Source: Microplitis mediator
Lineage: Eukaryota > Arthropoda > Insecta > Hymenoptera > Braconidae
Assembly (NCBI RefSeq): GCF_029852145.1
Contig: NC_079972.1
Coordinates: forward strand, 11,840,986-11,904,985
Direction: 5' to 3'
Length of the DNA stretch: 64,000 nt
This document shows, piece after piece, positions 50,001 through 62,486 of this stretch. A program made the translations under genes and the position numbers. The notes under the pieces are model-generated. The model worked only from the letters and a program-made list of their open reading frames with translations. It did not search any database and had not been told where the DNA came from. Each line of letters begins with the position of its first letter. Position 1 is the first letter of the stretch.

Positions 50001-52984
50001 TACAAGGAAAAAGTAATTTGATTGAGAGAATAAGTACGAGTTAAAGAAACACAAGTTTAGTTTTGAGATAAGTGAGATAAGATGCCAGTCATCCCCTACT
50101 AATTAATCAAGGGTAGCTCCGAGTAGCATCGCCAATAATTTTGGGTGTAGTGGTAACTCAGCTTTGGTATTCTGAAATGCTATCTTATCCTGTGGGATAA
50201 ACAAAGAAAAATAAAGCAAGCGAAAGTGTGTGTTAGAGAGCTTAAGCCCTTAAGATCCGACGATATCAGGAAAAACTTTGGTGTCACCTACCAGATTTGA
50301 TTGATTAACCTCCGGCGAGCCTGTCACGATTGTTTCTACGTTAGGGTTAGGGTTCCCTTTCACTTTTGTGTATTATATACACTCGAATTAATTTGGGCAT
50401 TTATTATTAGTGTATTTCAATTATTTTCCATTACTTCAATAGTCATCATTGTGACAAATAAATAGGGATCAACCAATATATAGGTCAATCAGTAGAATGA
50501 GAATTATTGATTTCGCTAACTCTTTTCAAAAACAGTTCATTTTATCAAAATATATAATTTAATTAAGAAATGCGATTAAATGATTAAAAAAATGAGTAAT
50601 GAGTTTATTTTTGGAGAAAATTATTGGTAAATTAAAGTATTAGTTGAATAATATTTTTGTTATTATGAGATAGGTTTAAGTGGAGCGTGACGAAACAGAA
50701 GGGGGAAAAAGGCGTTTCCAAAGTACAGAATTTTAGTTATCGCTATGCCGCACACTGGGATGATGAATGAATGGATTGACATCGCCGGACTGAAATGCTA
50801 CACACCTACCACCCTATTTTACTTTGGACCTTCCTCTCCACCTCCGGAGCATTCATAGCGACACTTGGTTTCTCCAAGTTAATCAATCAAATCACAGAGA
50901 AGATAGACGTAAAAGTTTTTCCTCAATTGCCTCGTCAGACTGACTTTCGCTTGACTGGTACCAATGCACGGTTATTATTGTAGTAAGCTGTATTTAGGGG
51001 ATTATATTCGTAACTACTATCAATCTTATTCATCATTTTTAGTTGCTTCAATCAAGATATTACATTTATTTCAAATTGTTTTCTTAATTATCTTGATAAT
51101 TTTCTTTCTTCATATTCGTTGATTAGAACAACTCATTACGATAATAATTATTTTTATTACTTCTATTTAATAGCAGAGTAAATCAAATGAAACTATTTGA
51201 AATCCTATTAAACCCTTTTCAACGAAGGTCAAAGTTTAACATTTTAAGAGTGTTTGGGATAGTATCTCAAATAGTTTGACGCTTACCCTAGTTTATTGTG
51301 TTCATTGATAGTACTGAAGGTGAAATGTCAAGAGAGTCTAGAAGTAGAGACAACAGGCAGGCAGACGAATGACTGAATGGTTCGAACCTATGTCATCGGA
51401 AGTCGGACGTGTGACATTTCGTGGTGTATTCGTGGCCAATGCAATGTCGGATTACCTATGTACGATAGACACTCGGTTTAACCGGAATGCGTAGGCGCTT
51501 GAGTACACTGTACGAACGAGGAGGACTAGACGATACGCGAGATGTACTATTGGATATAGTGTAGTGTTTAGTATTACGCAGACATATATGTTATGTAATC
51601 TAGCAGTGCAGAGTGTAGGATGTAGTGAGGAGACTGAGTACGATATTGGACTCTCGGACACTGGTCATTTGTCACTGTCAACCCCCCAGTCAGAATACCG
51701 TCGCAAGAAGAACGCCAGAGGGTGGATCGAACCCGACCCCTTTGCTCTACTATAGCACGTGCCGATGTCCATGTCTACAGCTATGTATTCGCGTATATGT
51801 AATACATATATATGTATATCTATATAGTTATATATACGTTATGTACATCTATTTACATATAAGCTTTTCGTATGTGTTATATAACGTAATCCTCATGTAC
51901 ATAAATGTCTCGCGATGGACGTGACTCCTGTTTGACAACTGGTATTGTACCAGTTTAACGTTCACGGTTAATGGTATTTTTTTATCTTCTTTTTTGTTTG
52001 TTTGTTTATTTATTCAGGCAGCGATTCTGTTCTGTACTTTTATGATTAATTTATTTAACGTTTTCTATCTCATGATAAATTAAATATTTTACTAAAAAAA
52101 TTGCGATAATCAATCGGCTTTGCAGATCAACTTATGCTGTTTTTGAGCTTTGAGATATTAGTTTGACAAATATTCTCAAACTTTCGAGTTGGAATCATTA
52201 ATTTGCGAATTTTTAACTTCCCGCCATAAAAATAGATGATTTTTGAAAAATTCGTGAAATTTATTGTATTCGAATTTCTTCGAATTAAATGAAAAAATAA
52301 CTTTTTTTTCTTTGAATAATAATGATGTAGGTGATAATTGAAATGGAATGATATTTAACAAGAAAATATATTTTACGCGTTAAAGTCAACTGAAATAAAA
52401 TAAAAGTAAAAAAGGAGCAAATGGCCTTTTGGTTTTGTCGCAACAATATTTTACAATCTAACGTATTTTATGAGCAATTCACTGGGGTATTGTCAGAGCT
52501 CTTCAATCTTCCTCAACGCGTCTATGAATATAAACCCGCGAAGGCGGTAGTGATTTATACTAACCAGAAAATAAAAGAGAAAAAAAAGTTTTAAAGTGTA
52601 TAAGAGGAAGAAGAATAAGGTTAAGAAGGAGAGAAAATAAAGATCAGAATATAAGTAACAAAAAAAGTAGTTTGAAGAGGGACGATTTGATACTTAGGTT
52701 TCATTTTTACGTCGCGGTCAGTGTTTATGCTCCCGATTTTAGCACCGTCTTGAGGCCACTCGAGTGCCTTATATACGTTCTTATTTTTTTTTTGTTTGAG
52801 GACTTACCGATTTTTACGACACCTTCGGCCCATCTTTCATTCTTACACGCCCTCCTACGACCCCTTGATCATTTTATCGCCTTAAAACTTGTATGGAATG
52901 CTTAACTGAATTATACAGTCCGGCAATTTAAAAACCAATCTTTTTAAAATATTATACTCCTTAAATAGATCAGTTTTAAAAATA
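47069..52984. other. Gene-poor stretch
   Basis: No firm gene. (ATG)n followed by a purine tract lies at about 47261-47296. A GGT/GAT/AGT-rich tract lies at about 48463-48512. TATA/TACA DNA lies at 51790-51870. An unsupported 124-codon minus frame at 49321-49695 is listed separately. No inverted-repeat element is apparent. Confidence 0.5.
49321..49695 (-). CDS. Possible ORF, 124 codons, unknown
   Basis: The longest minus-strand frame of the window. Composition is mixed and not dominated by repeats (it contains FFCKHHPNTRLRGGG and LGLDGKYFTLENILHYVL). No signal peptide, membrane helix or family motif is recognised. No splice partner or polyadenylation signal can be tied to it. A plus-strand frame overlaps it at 49253-49447 and is no better. 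It is probably chance in a locally GC-richer segment, but it is the best unexplained frame in this stretch. Confidence 0.15.
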   Translation of the reverse strand: MNQKMNKFLLMYFTIVNKIRGCANSSRWLDNLPKAMDESASKDLFFCKHHPNTRLRGGGSMYNSLRYCLGLDGKYFTLENILHYVLRGTKDLALVNIQHILVNERKQGIFLASLGLNESCTIPL

Positions 52985-53851
52985 CACGCAGAGAATTTTT
53001 CGATATGTTTTGCATCAAAAATTTATAGAAAAATTACTAGAGTCATAGTAACACGAGGACAGTATGGAATTATTGTACAAATTATCGATACACGGAGAAA
53101 AAAATATTGTTCCTCGAACGATCTAAAGTATAGCAACTCGTAGATCGTTACCTCTATAGTCGTCACCTCACACGGCACCACCTAACCTATTCAAGCATCC
53201 ATTTTCGCGTCTATTTTGTGTATCGGGTATAATTATTGCTAGCAGACTCTTAATAAATAAATTATTTTATTTAATCAAAATTATTTATTTATTATTGATA
53301 AAGATTTTTAAATGTCTCATATCATTTACAACGCAGGTAACGTCAGATAGGGCTCAGAACGATACGGTTTAGCTGTCAGAACGATACGGTACAGGTCTCA
53401 GAGCTATCTACCGTATTGTTGTCAGAACGATACAGTAGATCGTTGCAGTTACAATCTAGTAGATAACTTTTTCGTATTGTTACAGTAACTATACAGTATA
53501 CTTCTCAGAACAATATTTTTTTCTCCGTGTACTGTAGAAATTTTAAAAATACATCGAGCAGAATTTACAAGGTGCATTGTAATTTTGAAAAAGCAACAAA
53601 TAAAATTTATACCAACTGCATAGTAAAATTTATTAGGTTAAATCAGAATATTTAGTATGCAGTTGGTATAAATTTTATCTGTTGCTTTTTCAAAATTTTA
53701 ATGCACCTTGTAAATTCTGTTCGATGTATTATTAAAATTTCTACAGTATCGGTAATTTGTATAATAATTTCGTACTGTCCTCATGTTACAATAACTATAG
53801 TAATTTTTCTATAAATTTTTGTGCAAAAAATACTGTAAAATTATCTGCGTG
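52985..53851. mobile_element. CACGCAGAGAA-ended foldback element, outer of a nest
   Basis: Ends CACGCAGAGAATTTTTC and AAAATTATCTGCGTG, with TA at 52983-52984 and 53852-53853. After the insertion at 53091-53529 is set aside, about 425 bp remain. Almost all of that is a long inverted repeat: each arm runs through GAGGACAGTA, CTGTAGAAATTTTAA, GCACCTTGTAAATTCTG-type and TATACCAACTGCATA-type words to a centre near 53630. It would form a hairpin of roughly 200 bp. Confidence 0.85.
53091..53529. mobile_element. CACGGAGAAAAAAATATTGTTC-type MITE, inner
   Basis: The ends (CACGGAGAAAAAAATATTG and CAATATTTTTTTCTCCGTG) are inverted copies, flanked by TA at 53089-53090 and 53530-53531. The intact right arm of the host element reads TACAGTATCGGTAATTTGTA, whose complement shows a single TA where this element sits. 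The interior repeats GAACGATACGGTA-like words in both orientations. Confidence 0.85.
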
Positions 53852-53853
53852 TA

Positions 53854-54912
53854 TACTTTAGAATAATAGCAATCACTTAATTCATTGAAATAAAGTTTTT
53901 AATAAATCTAAAAGCTTGAAACACATTAATCATGAAACATTAATATCTCTTGCCGTCACCGCATAATTTCATGAGAATTACTCTGAAAATCTCTCTTGTG
54001 TATTGTAGTACATCTAGAAGGGTTAAGCTTCCGAGAGACTCTCGTACTTTCCCATACAAAGCCACCAACTAAAGTAGATAAAGTCTTTGTATACACAGTA
54101 CTCAATGATGAGCATTTGCACATACCAACAGCCGGCTAAAATCCAAAATGAGCAGTGCAGAAACAAGCGATGAATTTTCGGCTCTTCATAACATCCCGAA
54201 ACACCGAAAACTCGATAATAACATCCATTATTAAGTTTTGATCCTGTATCAGGATTTTGCGGTGTGTAGTATGTTCCAAGCTTGGCTCTATTGTTCCAAC
54301 TAAATCCCGCGCTAACATCGATCAACATAAGTATACGTACTTTTTTTTTCTTTGATCGACAGGTAATGGGAGTTATAGTAGAGTTTAGAGACGTTACCGC
54401 AGTGCCGCTTTATGTGCGTTTAAAAGTAAGGGTAAATATCCTGTCCCATAACGACAAATATTTCAGTGGTTTTAACGTCAGTACTTTTTCGATCTAAATT
54501 TTTTTCTGACGTAGCACACGAGTTGAGAGGAATAGAACCGGAGGAGGATATTAATCCTTTACGCATACAGTTTGTAATCCGTGTATACTTACTGCGATTT
54601 AACGGTGTGTGTATAGATCTACATATACATCCACATTTCTGTTTCAAGGGGCAATGCGTAATGCAGTTGATCCGCGTTAAAACGCATTCGGTTGTATAGT
54701 TCCACGTTCATGTGCTTAAATGTCCTTTCTCTTGGCATAAAAAAGAAAATAAAATTCGACGAGTATTTTTTTTCATCTTTACTTACTCGATGTATTTTTC
54801 TGTTTCTCTGTGGTTTTACCGAACTACATGAGAACAAAACTCTCACGGTTTAACGTGAGAGTTAAAAACTTGAATAAAAGAGGTATGAATAAAAGTAAAA
54901 AAAAATCTACTG
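53854..54912. other. Non-coding stretch
   Basis: A 101-codon minus frame at 54023-54328 and an overlapping 60-codon minus frame cover the same DNA with no recognisable domain. I do not support either. No repeats are evident. Confidence 0.45.
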
Positions 54913-55563
54913 CACGGAAAAAAATAAATAGTAAATGCAACATGATGCGGTCTTGGTAAATAAACATGATGAAATCATGTTGCATCCACATGATTTGTCA
55001 TGTTTCGGCTACATGAAAATCATGTTGCGGTGGCATGAGAAAATCATGTGGCAGCAACATGATTTGTCATGTTTCGGCTACATGAAAATCATGTTGCGGT
55101 GGCATGAGAAAAATCATGTGGATGCAACATGATTTTCATGTAGCCTTAATAGCATAAAATTAAGCTGCAACAACTAAATATTTATGCTTCAGAAAAATTG
55201 TTTATTATCAAGCAACAATCAAGCAAAAAATCGATTTTTTGAAAATCATGACTACCCCTAACTCCTTAAGTAAAAATTTCATTTACAAATGATTTAATTT
55301 GATAATTTACTCTAATTTTCATCTGCAACATTATAAATCCGAAAAAATCTAGTTGCTTGATAATAAAGAATTTTTCTGAGGCATAAATATTTAGTTGTTG
55401 CAACTTAATTTTATGCTATTAAGGCTACATGAAAATCATGTTGCTGCCACATGATTTTCTCATGTTACCGCAACATGACAAATCATGTGAATGCAACATG
55501 ATTTCATCATGTTTATTTACCAAGACTGTATCATGTTGCAATTTCTATTTATTTTTTTCCGTG
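54913..55563. mobile_element. CACGGAAAAAAATAAATAG-ended foldback element with CATGTTGC words
   Basis: Arms of about 230 bp are inverted copies, beginning CACGGAAAAAAATAAATAG and ending TATTTATTTTTTTCCGTG. TG lies outside both ends (54911-54912 and 55564-55565). The left arm holds a roughly 68-bp direct duplication, and the whole is rich in ATCATGTTGC / GCAACATGAT words. A plus-strand frame at 54935-55132 simply translates the duplication and is not a gene. The interior third is unique AT-rich DNA. Confidence 0.85.
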
Positions 55564-58500
55564 TGGGAATATGGATAAATTTATTTTGCTTCGAGTTTTC
55601 CATTTTTCAATTCGTAGAGTCATTTTTTAAATTTTGGTTATTGCGGATATTTCCGTGGTATACATATTAAATAAAAAATGTATATTAATATTTGTAAAAG
55701 TGTAAAAAAGATAAATAATATCGTTTGAGAATAGCAGGACCCTAACCAATGCGGTGTGTCTGTATATATGTTGCTACCCTCGTAACACTCCTACGCACAT
55801 TGAAGAGAAGAGATCGATCCTCGCTGACGAGCCACACGCTTAATACAAATTGTATGTGAAAACCAGAAGCGAGGATCTCACAACCGTGCGACAGGTTTTG
55901 ATAAATGACACACCAAGAGAGAGTTTATTTCGCATGCAGACCATCAGAGAAAGAGACAGAGTGAAAACTCGATGTAATCAACCGTTGTATTATATATACA
56001 ACAGGGTGACTTTGGCATTATACGCCAAGGGGTGCGCGCAACCTCTATATGAGTTTCAATCATTTGAACATCGTTTATGTTCATCACTCTCCTCGCCACA
56101 TTTAAAACCCACTAAATATAAATATTTTTAAAATATAAATTCAAAGTTAAATATGACTATAAGTATCATTCAATGGAACACAGTTTCTTTATTTAAATTT
56201 TAGGTAATAATCTTTAAATAAGTAGCGGAAAATCTGCATTTTAATATTCTTTGAAATTTTAAAAGAGTAATTAAGAGTAAAAAAAAGGCATAATATCCAT
56301 GTTTATGGAGGTAGAGAAGTCTGGCCGACAGTGCTTATAATATAAAGTCCAGTACCAAAATCCTAGCAATGAAACCCGACTATTCTCTCTTGTGCCGAGA
56401 TTAGGCGATTCGAGAAAAGTTAATCTTAATAAACGAGGGTAATCAACAGAGTTTCAGCTCTATATATTTATATACACATAGACACACACAGACGAATACA
56501 CAGCAGGATGGCAGAAGCAGGCATTCTTGGTCGCAAATGTTGAGTCTATGCAAATGCGCACATTCACCATCACCAGCTCCTCACCATCTTTACCAGCCGG
56601 TATAATTTGCATACTACTCACTCGATTTCGTGGCCTTTTGTCCGCTGTAAAGAGTGAATGTCCATCAACTTTTTGTCGAAGCTTGAGAGCGAAGAGCCCA
56701 GTCTACAATTAAATAGAAGAGTCAAATGACCAGCGGGGTTTAAGGCCAGTGTAAATCCTAGTGGTAGTAGTAATGCCTGAGTGAACAGGGTATGTCCCTT
56801 TTATTTGCTGATTGCGTTCGGATTGTTTCGTGATTTAGCATAAATGTTTGATTAGATTACTCCAAGTTCCACTGGAACCGGTAGGACCATCGCCACCCTA
56901 CATACTCTCTACACTCTATCTGGCTTTACTCTATCTGGCTTTCGGTCTATCGCTTTTGTTTGTCCAAAGTGTGTCCACTGTGCGCGTTGAATTGAACCTA
57001 ACCCCGTGTAATTATTTATCTTACAAACATTTCGTAACACACTGGCATTTCATCAGTTTTGTCATTCAGTAAAATATTTATTTTTAATGTTTGTCAGCAC
57101 AACAATCGACGATTGTTTTCTGATCAATGTTATACGTTGAATAATACATACATATGTATCTTGATAAACCCATTAACAAAAGGATAATTGAAATGAAAAT
57201 TAAACCGACGAGTTTAAGTCTACAGAAATAGCTATTGGAATCATCAGTTTTCGCTGACAATGTGGAGCTTAAACGTTTAAGGTAATCCCTCGGTGAATGT
57301 GATGGCACTTAATACATTGTCTCGAGTCCTTTACAATCCAGCAAACCCAATCCGCATTGAACGGTAACAAGACGGAGTGCATTAACACCTAATGTCCTAG
57401 GACCTAGTAGTGGACGGATGATAGTTGAGCTAGAGTTAGATAGAGAGAACCAGCGGAAACTGAAGCTGAAGCAGGAGGAGTTGAACCCCCGGGCGTTGTA
57501 GTGTTTACTCAGTAGGAACCATTGCTAATGCATCAACGTTATTAATGGCTAACGTTTGATTATTTAGCTTTCCGATCGGTTATTTGCTTGCCCATTGCAA
57601 CTGTTATTTGTTTTACTTTATGCTGGGCAAATATTTACCTTAGCAATCATTATCAACAGGACGCAATGATAATTGAAAAAGATCAATTGGAAAGTGATGG
57701 CAATGAATTAAATCTAGTCACTAATCACTAACTAATTCAAGTCTATTTTGGTGAAGGATTTGATCATCGCTCATTATTAATTACTGTCACATATGTTACT
57801 TGCTTTAAATCTAAGAACAGGATTACTAAATAAATTCATTTCTATGTGAACGTAAAGATTGTTCACTAAAAATTTATAAGCAAAGGAAAAAAAATACTTT
57901 AAGTATTGATATATAAGTATTAGAAGAAGTCACAAGAAGTCTCGAGGGTACGATATACTATGGACAAATGACTGGTCAAGAGAGAGCAGGAAAATAAGTA
58001 GGAAATCAGCCCTCTAAGTAAATTCGTATCAATCCCCAGACGCTGGGGGTGATCTATCATGATTGTCGCGGTCAATATGAATGAGTATATACATCCCAAT
58101 ATATACTGGATAAAGCATTGGAAGTAGGGAAACTTTTTATTTTTTTACATTAGATTATAAGCAAATTTATAAAACGATTATCCTTTCGATCATTCACGCT
58201 TGTTATTTTTCTTTTTAATGCACGTGTAATTTTTTCAAACGAAAATACTGTCAGCCCGTGAGTAAAGCCTTTGTTGAATTTTTTATATACTGAGAAAAAA
58301 ATACGTGACCCCGTATCGACGAAATGCTTATCACAATTTCACGGAGACGAAGACAGAGACAGAGACAGAGAACATTAGAGTAGCATTGATATTAGGAAAG
58401 TCGAGGGAGTAAAGTCTTTCCGGTTGAGTTGCTTGAAGGATTAGATAGATTACCGGGTCTATTATCCCAAAGGCCGGAAAAGACGACTGCGTTATTCTTT

Positions 58501-60441
58501 GATGCTCGAAAAATAAACCCCCTGTCGCGAAAGTCTACAATTCTGATGCTATTAAACGACTTGTAGTTTATTTTTGTCAACATTGAATTGCTACTGCCAT
58601 TACGCTAACAAATAATAATAGATCGAGCTACTTTGTTATGAATATTTATAAGTTAATTAATGATTAATGGTTACGGTTACGACTCCAAGGAAAATAAGTC
58701 GCCGCAATTTAATTACAAGTATCTAAATGAACAAAAAGCAAAAGCGTACCAATCAGTCAAATAAAGCTTTCATAGAAAAAAAAAGTCATCAATTTCACTA
58801 ATTAAAAATATGAAATTAATGCGAATTTGTGTGGAAATATACAGTGGGTGATATTAAATTCGTTTTATTTAACTTCATGATACACGAGCACGACTTAAAT
58901 TTATCATAGTCAATGCGAGTATTTGTAAACATGTCTGTTAATTATGAATCAAACAAAATTAAAAATTTTATGCAACTATGGTTAATATTATCGAACATAC
59001 AAATTGAGAAATGGTCAACTCAAAATTATAACTCGATTGCATATTAAATAAATAACCAATATTGATAAATAAATTAGCTCGCATAATATAATGTAGTGTG
59101 GATACATAAATATACAAATATATATATATAACTCAACTTATATAATTTATCATGATGTATTATTGACGATGATACAGTAGATTTTAGTACGATTATAATG
59201 CAGTAAATAATTCATTTATGTAAAAGTCCAGTGACAATTCGCAAGATTGATTGAGTAAATGAGTTTTTTTTTCTTTATTTTTTTTTGTCGATGAACGTCG
59301 CATTTATCCACGTTTTCAAAGTAATAAACTATTCCAAAGCTCTTCCTCCTCTTTTATTTCAGTCCATCTCACCACGAATAAGCATTTCAATGGGCCAATC
59401 AATCACACAACTACAGTTTTATTCTCTCTTACTCTTCATCTCCATCTCCATATATATGTACATAGATAGATATATATATTTTTTTTTTCGTTTCCATGTT
59501 GATAGTGACGTCAGTGTAGTCATTCCCCTATTAGTGGGGTGTGATACTGCGGGGTTCGCGAATCGCTCGATGGAAAACCGGGAACACTGTCGTAGTTGTA
59601 GTTGTCGGTTTGGGAGTAGCAACCTTCGAGGGTTGGTAATTATATATTCTAAGGGCGTCTCGCCGATCAGTCAATGCTTCCGCTGCAGCGCACTCGACTA
59701 CAATAGACTATATAGTGAAAAAGCTTATCTGTCAACCGTAAAACAAAGTTTTTAGCCAACTGACTGGTCGGTGGAGTGAGAACCTGATTAACTATCAATT
59801 CTCAATGTAGTTATATATACATTTGATCACTAAAACTTTCAAATAATTCCAACAGGGTAAAAATATTTTCGAATTTCCGGTGCAATAATTTATCATCTCA
59901 GTTGACTGGACGTTTATAATTGAAAACGGTTTATATAAATTTAATTGACGAGTAAGGTAAACGTCAAGAGTAAAAAAGAGCCAACAATTTAACGCATCCC
60001 ATTACTATATTCTGTACAAACGATCAGTAATGGTATTTGACGTGGAGCACAAGCCTTTGAGCAGTACCGATTCCAAGAGGATGTCGCGCATGAACGAGTT
60101 GATTAAATTCAAACACCTCAGCACACAGATTCCAGAATGTAATGCACGGCAGGCCAATGCGACGAGTAGAGAACCAGATGAGAAATACGTACGGGGGAAG
60201 AGTAACGTGAGCTCAAATATGTTCATATAGAGATCGGCTTTGCTCAAAGGACAGACGGCAAGCGACACAGGAGACTCACAGTTCCCGACAATGGTCACGC
60301 ATCATAATAACATCCCTACAACTATTCTCTGTCTTTATCGTCTCAATCTCTCCACTGTCCATCCTTTGATTAAACAACCGTTTAGTAATTTTGGGGACAA
60401 AAAAAAAATTTAATATAAAATGTATCGGTGTAAGAACACAA
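55564..60441. other. Gene-poor stretch
   Basis: No gene supported. A GACAGA repeat lies at about 58350-58370. The longest frame of the window, 156 codons at 59285-59755 (+), reads through a TATA/TACA microsatellite and lacks any domain. A 66-codon frame at 60030-60230 is listed separately. Confidence 0.5.
60030..60230 (+). CDS. Possible small ORF, 66 codons, unknown
   Basis: An ATG frame of hydrophilic, charge-rich composition (KRMSRMNELIKFK near residues 17-29), unlike the AT-biased chance frames nearby. No domain, signal peptide or splice partner is recognised. A 97-codon minus frame overlaps it at 60005-60298, so at most one is real. It is reported only as the best candidate here. Confidence 0.12.
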   Translation: MVFDVEHKPLSSTDSKRMSRMNELIKFKHLSTQIPECNARQANATSREPDEKYVRGKSNVSSNMFI

Positions 60442-60997
60442 CCCGAGTCGAAATATTAGACGTAAATTGAACATTTTGGACATTAAAAACTCAATTTGTC
60501 AGCTTTCAACTTATTTAAAACGTGGATTGGAGTATCAGAAATCGAAAACGTAACTAAAACCTATTTAGACTTACAATAAGAAAACATAAGCATACCAAAA
60601 AATTTTTTTCATCTATTTTGTACCCCTGGATTATAATCACGTCGATTCTGTAAAATTTTGTCGTCCGCCTTTCTGGCTCTTAAATAAAAATTTCGTATTT
60701 TGAAAAAAACTTTTTTTCAGTTTCATACTTCTATCTTTAACACTATATATTTATACCTGTTAATATATTATTATATCAAGGTTATGAAAATTGTGATTAC
60801 AAATATTGAAATAAATTAATTAATGTTATCATTACTCATGAAATTACCAATTTTTTATGAGCCAAAATACAAAACAATTGTTCAATTTACTTTCAAAACG
60901 TTAAAAACGTTCACTTTACGTTTAAAACGATAAGAACGTTCAATTTACGTTTGAAACGTTAAGAACGTTCAACTCGCGTCTAATATTTCGACTCGGG
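60442..60997. mobile_element. CCCGAGTCGAAATATTAGACG-type element
   Basis: The 21-bp ends (starting CCCGAGTCGAAATATTAG and ending CTAATATTTCGACTCGGG) are perfect inverted copies. AA lies outside both. Near the right end, GTTCAATTTACGTTTAAAACG-like words are repeated about three times with a period close to 34 bp. No frame. Confidence 0.8.
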
Positions 60998-62024
60998 AAT
61001 ATCTAGGAAAAATAAAGTTAATTTAACTACGCGTTTAAATTTAAACCTTGTAGAGGCTTAGAATGTTTTGTCATGCAAAGATAGTCGATATCGAAAGCTT
61101 GACAAAAATATAAAATGAAATAAAAAGATTTAGCTTTTAAAGCCAATCTAAAATCTGTCAACCGTTTGATGGATGTGTTAGCGCACTACACGATGTTTTA
61201 GTGCTTTTACTTTCACCAATATATAATGTAAGAGTGTTTTGTTGCTGCTGTTTCTGTTGGTAGAGAGTCTGAGTAAGAGTGAGGGCAACTTTTACGGAAG
61301 ATAAAGAGAAATGTAGATAGATTTTAGTAGTAGTGGGGGTGAACGAGAAGTTAACGCCCTTGGGTTAGATTTCTCACCCTCATCAAAATGTGATCATCCC
61401 TCGTCAATATTGAGGAATTCAAAACTCTGCATCGTGTGAAAATGTTTAAAATTACATTGGGCAACTGACTAGACAGGCGCGTGTATATTGATGATCACGC
61501 AATCTACGAACCACCTAGCAATTCACCTACCCTTAGAGTCATTATCGATGATCGTTATCACATATATATCTATATACAGTCTAGTGTCTAGTCATCATCA
61601 CTTTTGTAATAATGTATTTAAGAATGAGTGTGTAATCGATTTTTAAATTTCATTTTTAGATCTATTATCGACACGTGTTTTATATAAATACATTTTTTTT
61701 CTATTGTTTTGATGTAGACACTTTCATATATAAAAATTATATAAATAATGATGAGTGATAGATTTTCAAATCAATATTTGAAGTCTATTGTTCAATGCGC
61801 GTACCTGCAGGAAAATACCATATACGTTAACTATATAATAAATATGGGAACATATAAGTGGCCAAAAACGATATATATTTTCTTATATCTGCACCTATAT
61901 GGAAGCCGTATACTTACATACAACTCATTATATATATATAGTTAGTTTTAGTATAATTAATTATATATGTAAGTTTATAAGTTAATATAGACATGCATTA
62001 CATATATTTAAAATCATATATGTA
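60998..62024. other. Non-coding stretch
   Basis: AT-rich DNA with TATA-rich tracts at about 61730-61960. No gene, repeat end or structured RNA seen. Confidence 0.5.
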
Positions 62025-62484
62025 CCCGAGTCAAAAAACAAATTCGGATTCAAGTCTCAAAGTTCTCAATAAGGTTTTTGAGGATCAATTTAGAATTTTA
62101 AGATTGACAACGATATTGAAAGCTATCCTAGTTTAGTCCTCAAAAAAGTATTTACGACCAATTTTACCACTTTGATACCAAAATACTCATAACATACAAG
62201 AATAATTTTATCCGCATTTGAACCTCAAAAGTCTCATTCGACGTTTTCTCTCCTCTCCCTTTTCTATCTAAAATTTTTTAAAGTCCGAAATATAACTTTT
62301 CATTCGTTGAGGATTTTGAGGTCTCACTTATAATTTAAAATCGATAAATTATTCGCATTTAGACCTCATAGTTCTCATTGAGGATTTTGAGTACTAAAGT
62401 AGAGTTACCTTCTGGGCGGCAAATAAAACATTAAAGGAATCGACGCTTTTGAGGACTAAACTAGAATTTTTTTTTTGACTCGGG
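62025..62484. mobile_element. CCCGAGTCAAAAAA-ended element
   Basis: Ends CCCGAGTCAAAAAACAAATT and TTTTTTTTTTGACTCGGG, with TA at 62023-62024 and 62485-62486. The interior repeats GTTCTCA(A/T)T(A/G)AGG and TTTTGAGGA words in both orientations. It shares its outer 8 bp with the element at 60442-60997 but not its interior. Confidence 0.8.
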
Positions 62485-62486
62485 TA

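Noticed and set aside
50341..50352. Two TTAGGG units, telomere-like
   Set aside because: Only two copies; most insects use TTAGG.
51717..51760. tRNA T-arm-like GGGTCGGGTTCGATCC on the minus strand
   Set aside because: No A box, anticodon arm or acceptor stem upstream at tRNA distance.
54935..55132. 65-codon frame with a repeated HDLSCFGYMKIMLRWHEK block
   Set aside because: It translates the 68-bp duplication in the arm of the foldback element; not a gene.
59285..59755. 156-codon plus frame, longest in the window
   Set aside because: Runs through a TATA/TACA microsatellite (ISIYMYIDRYIY), has no domain, signal peptide or splice support, and its length is explicable by chance in 64 kb.
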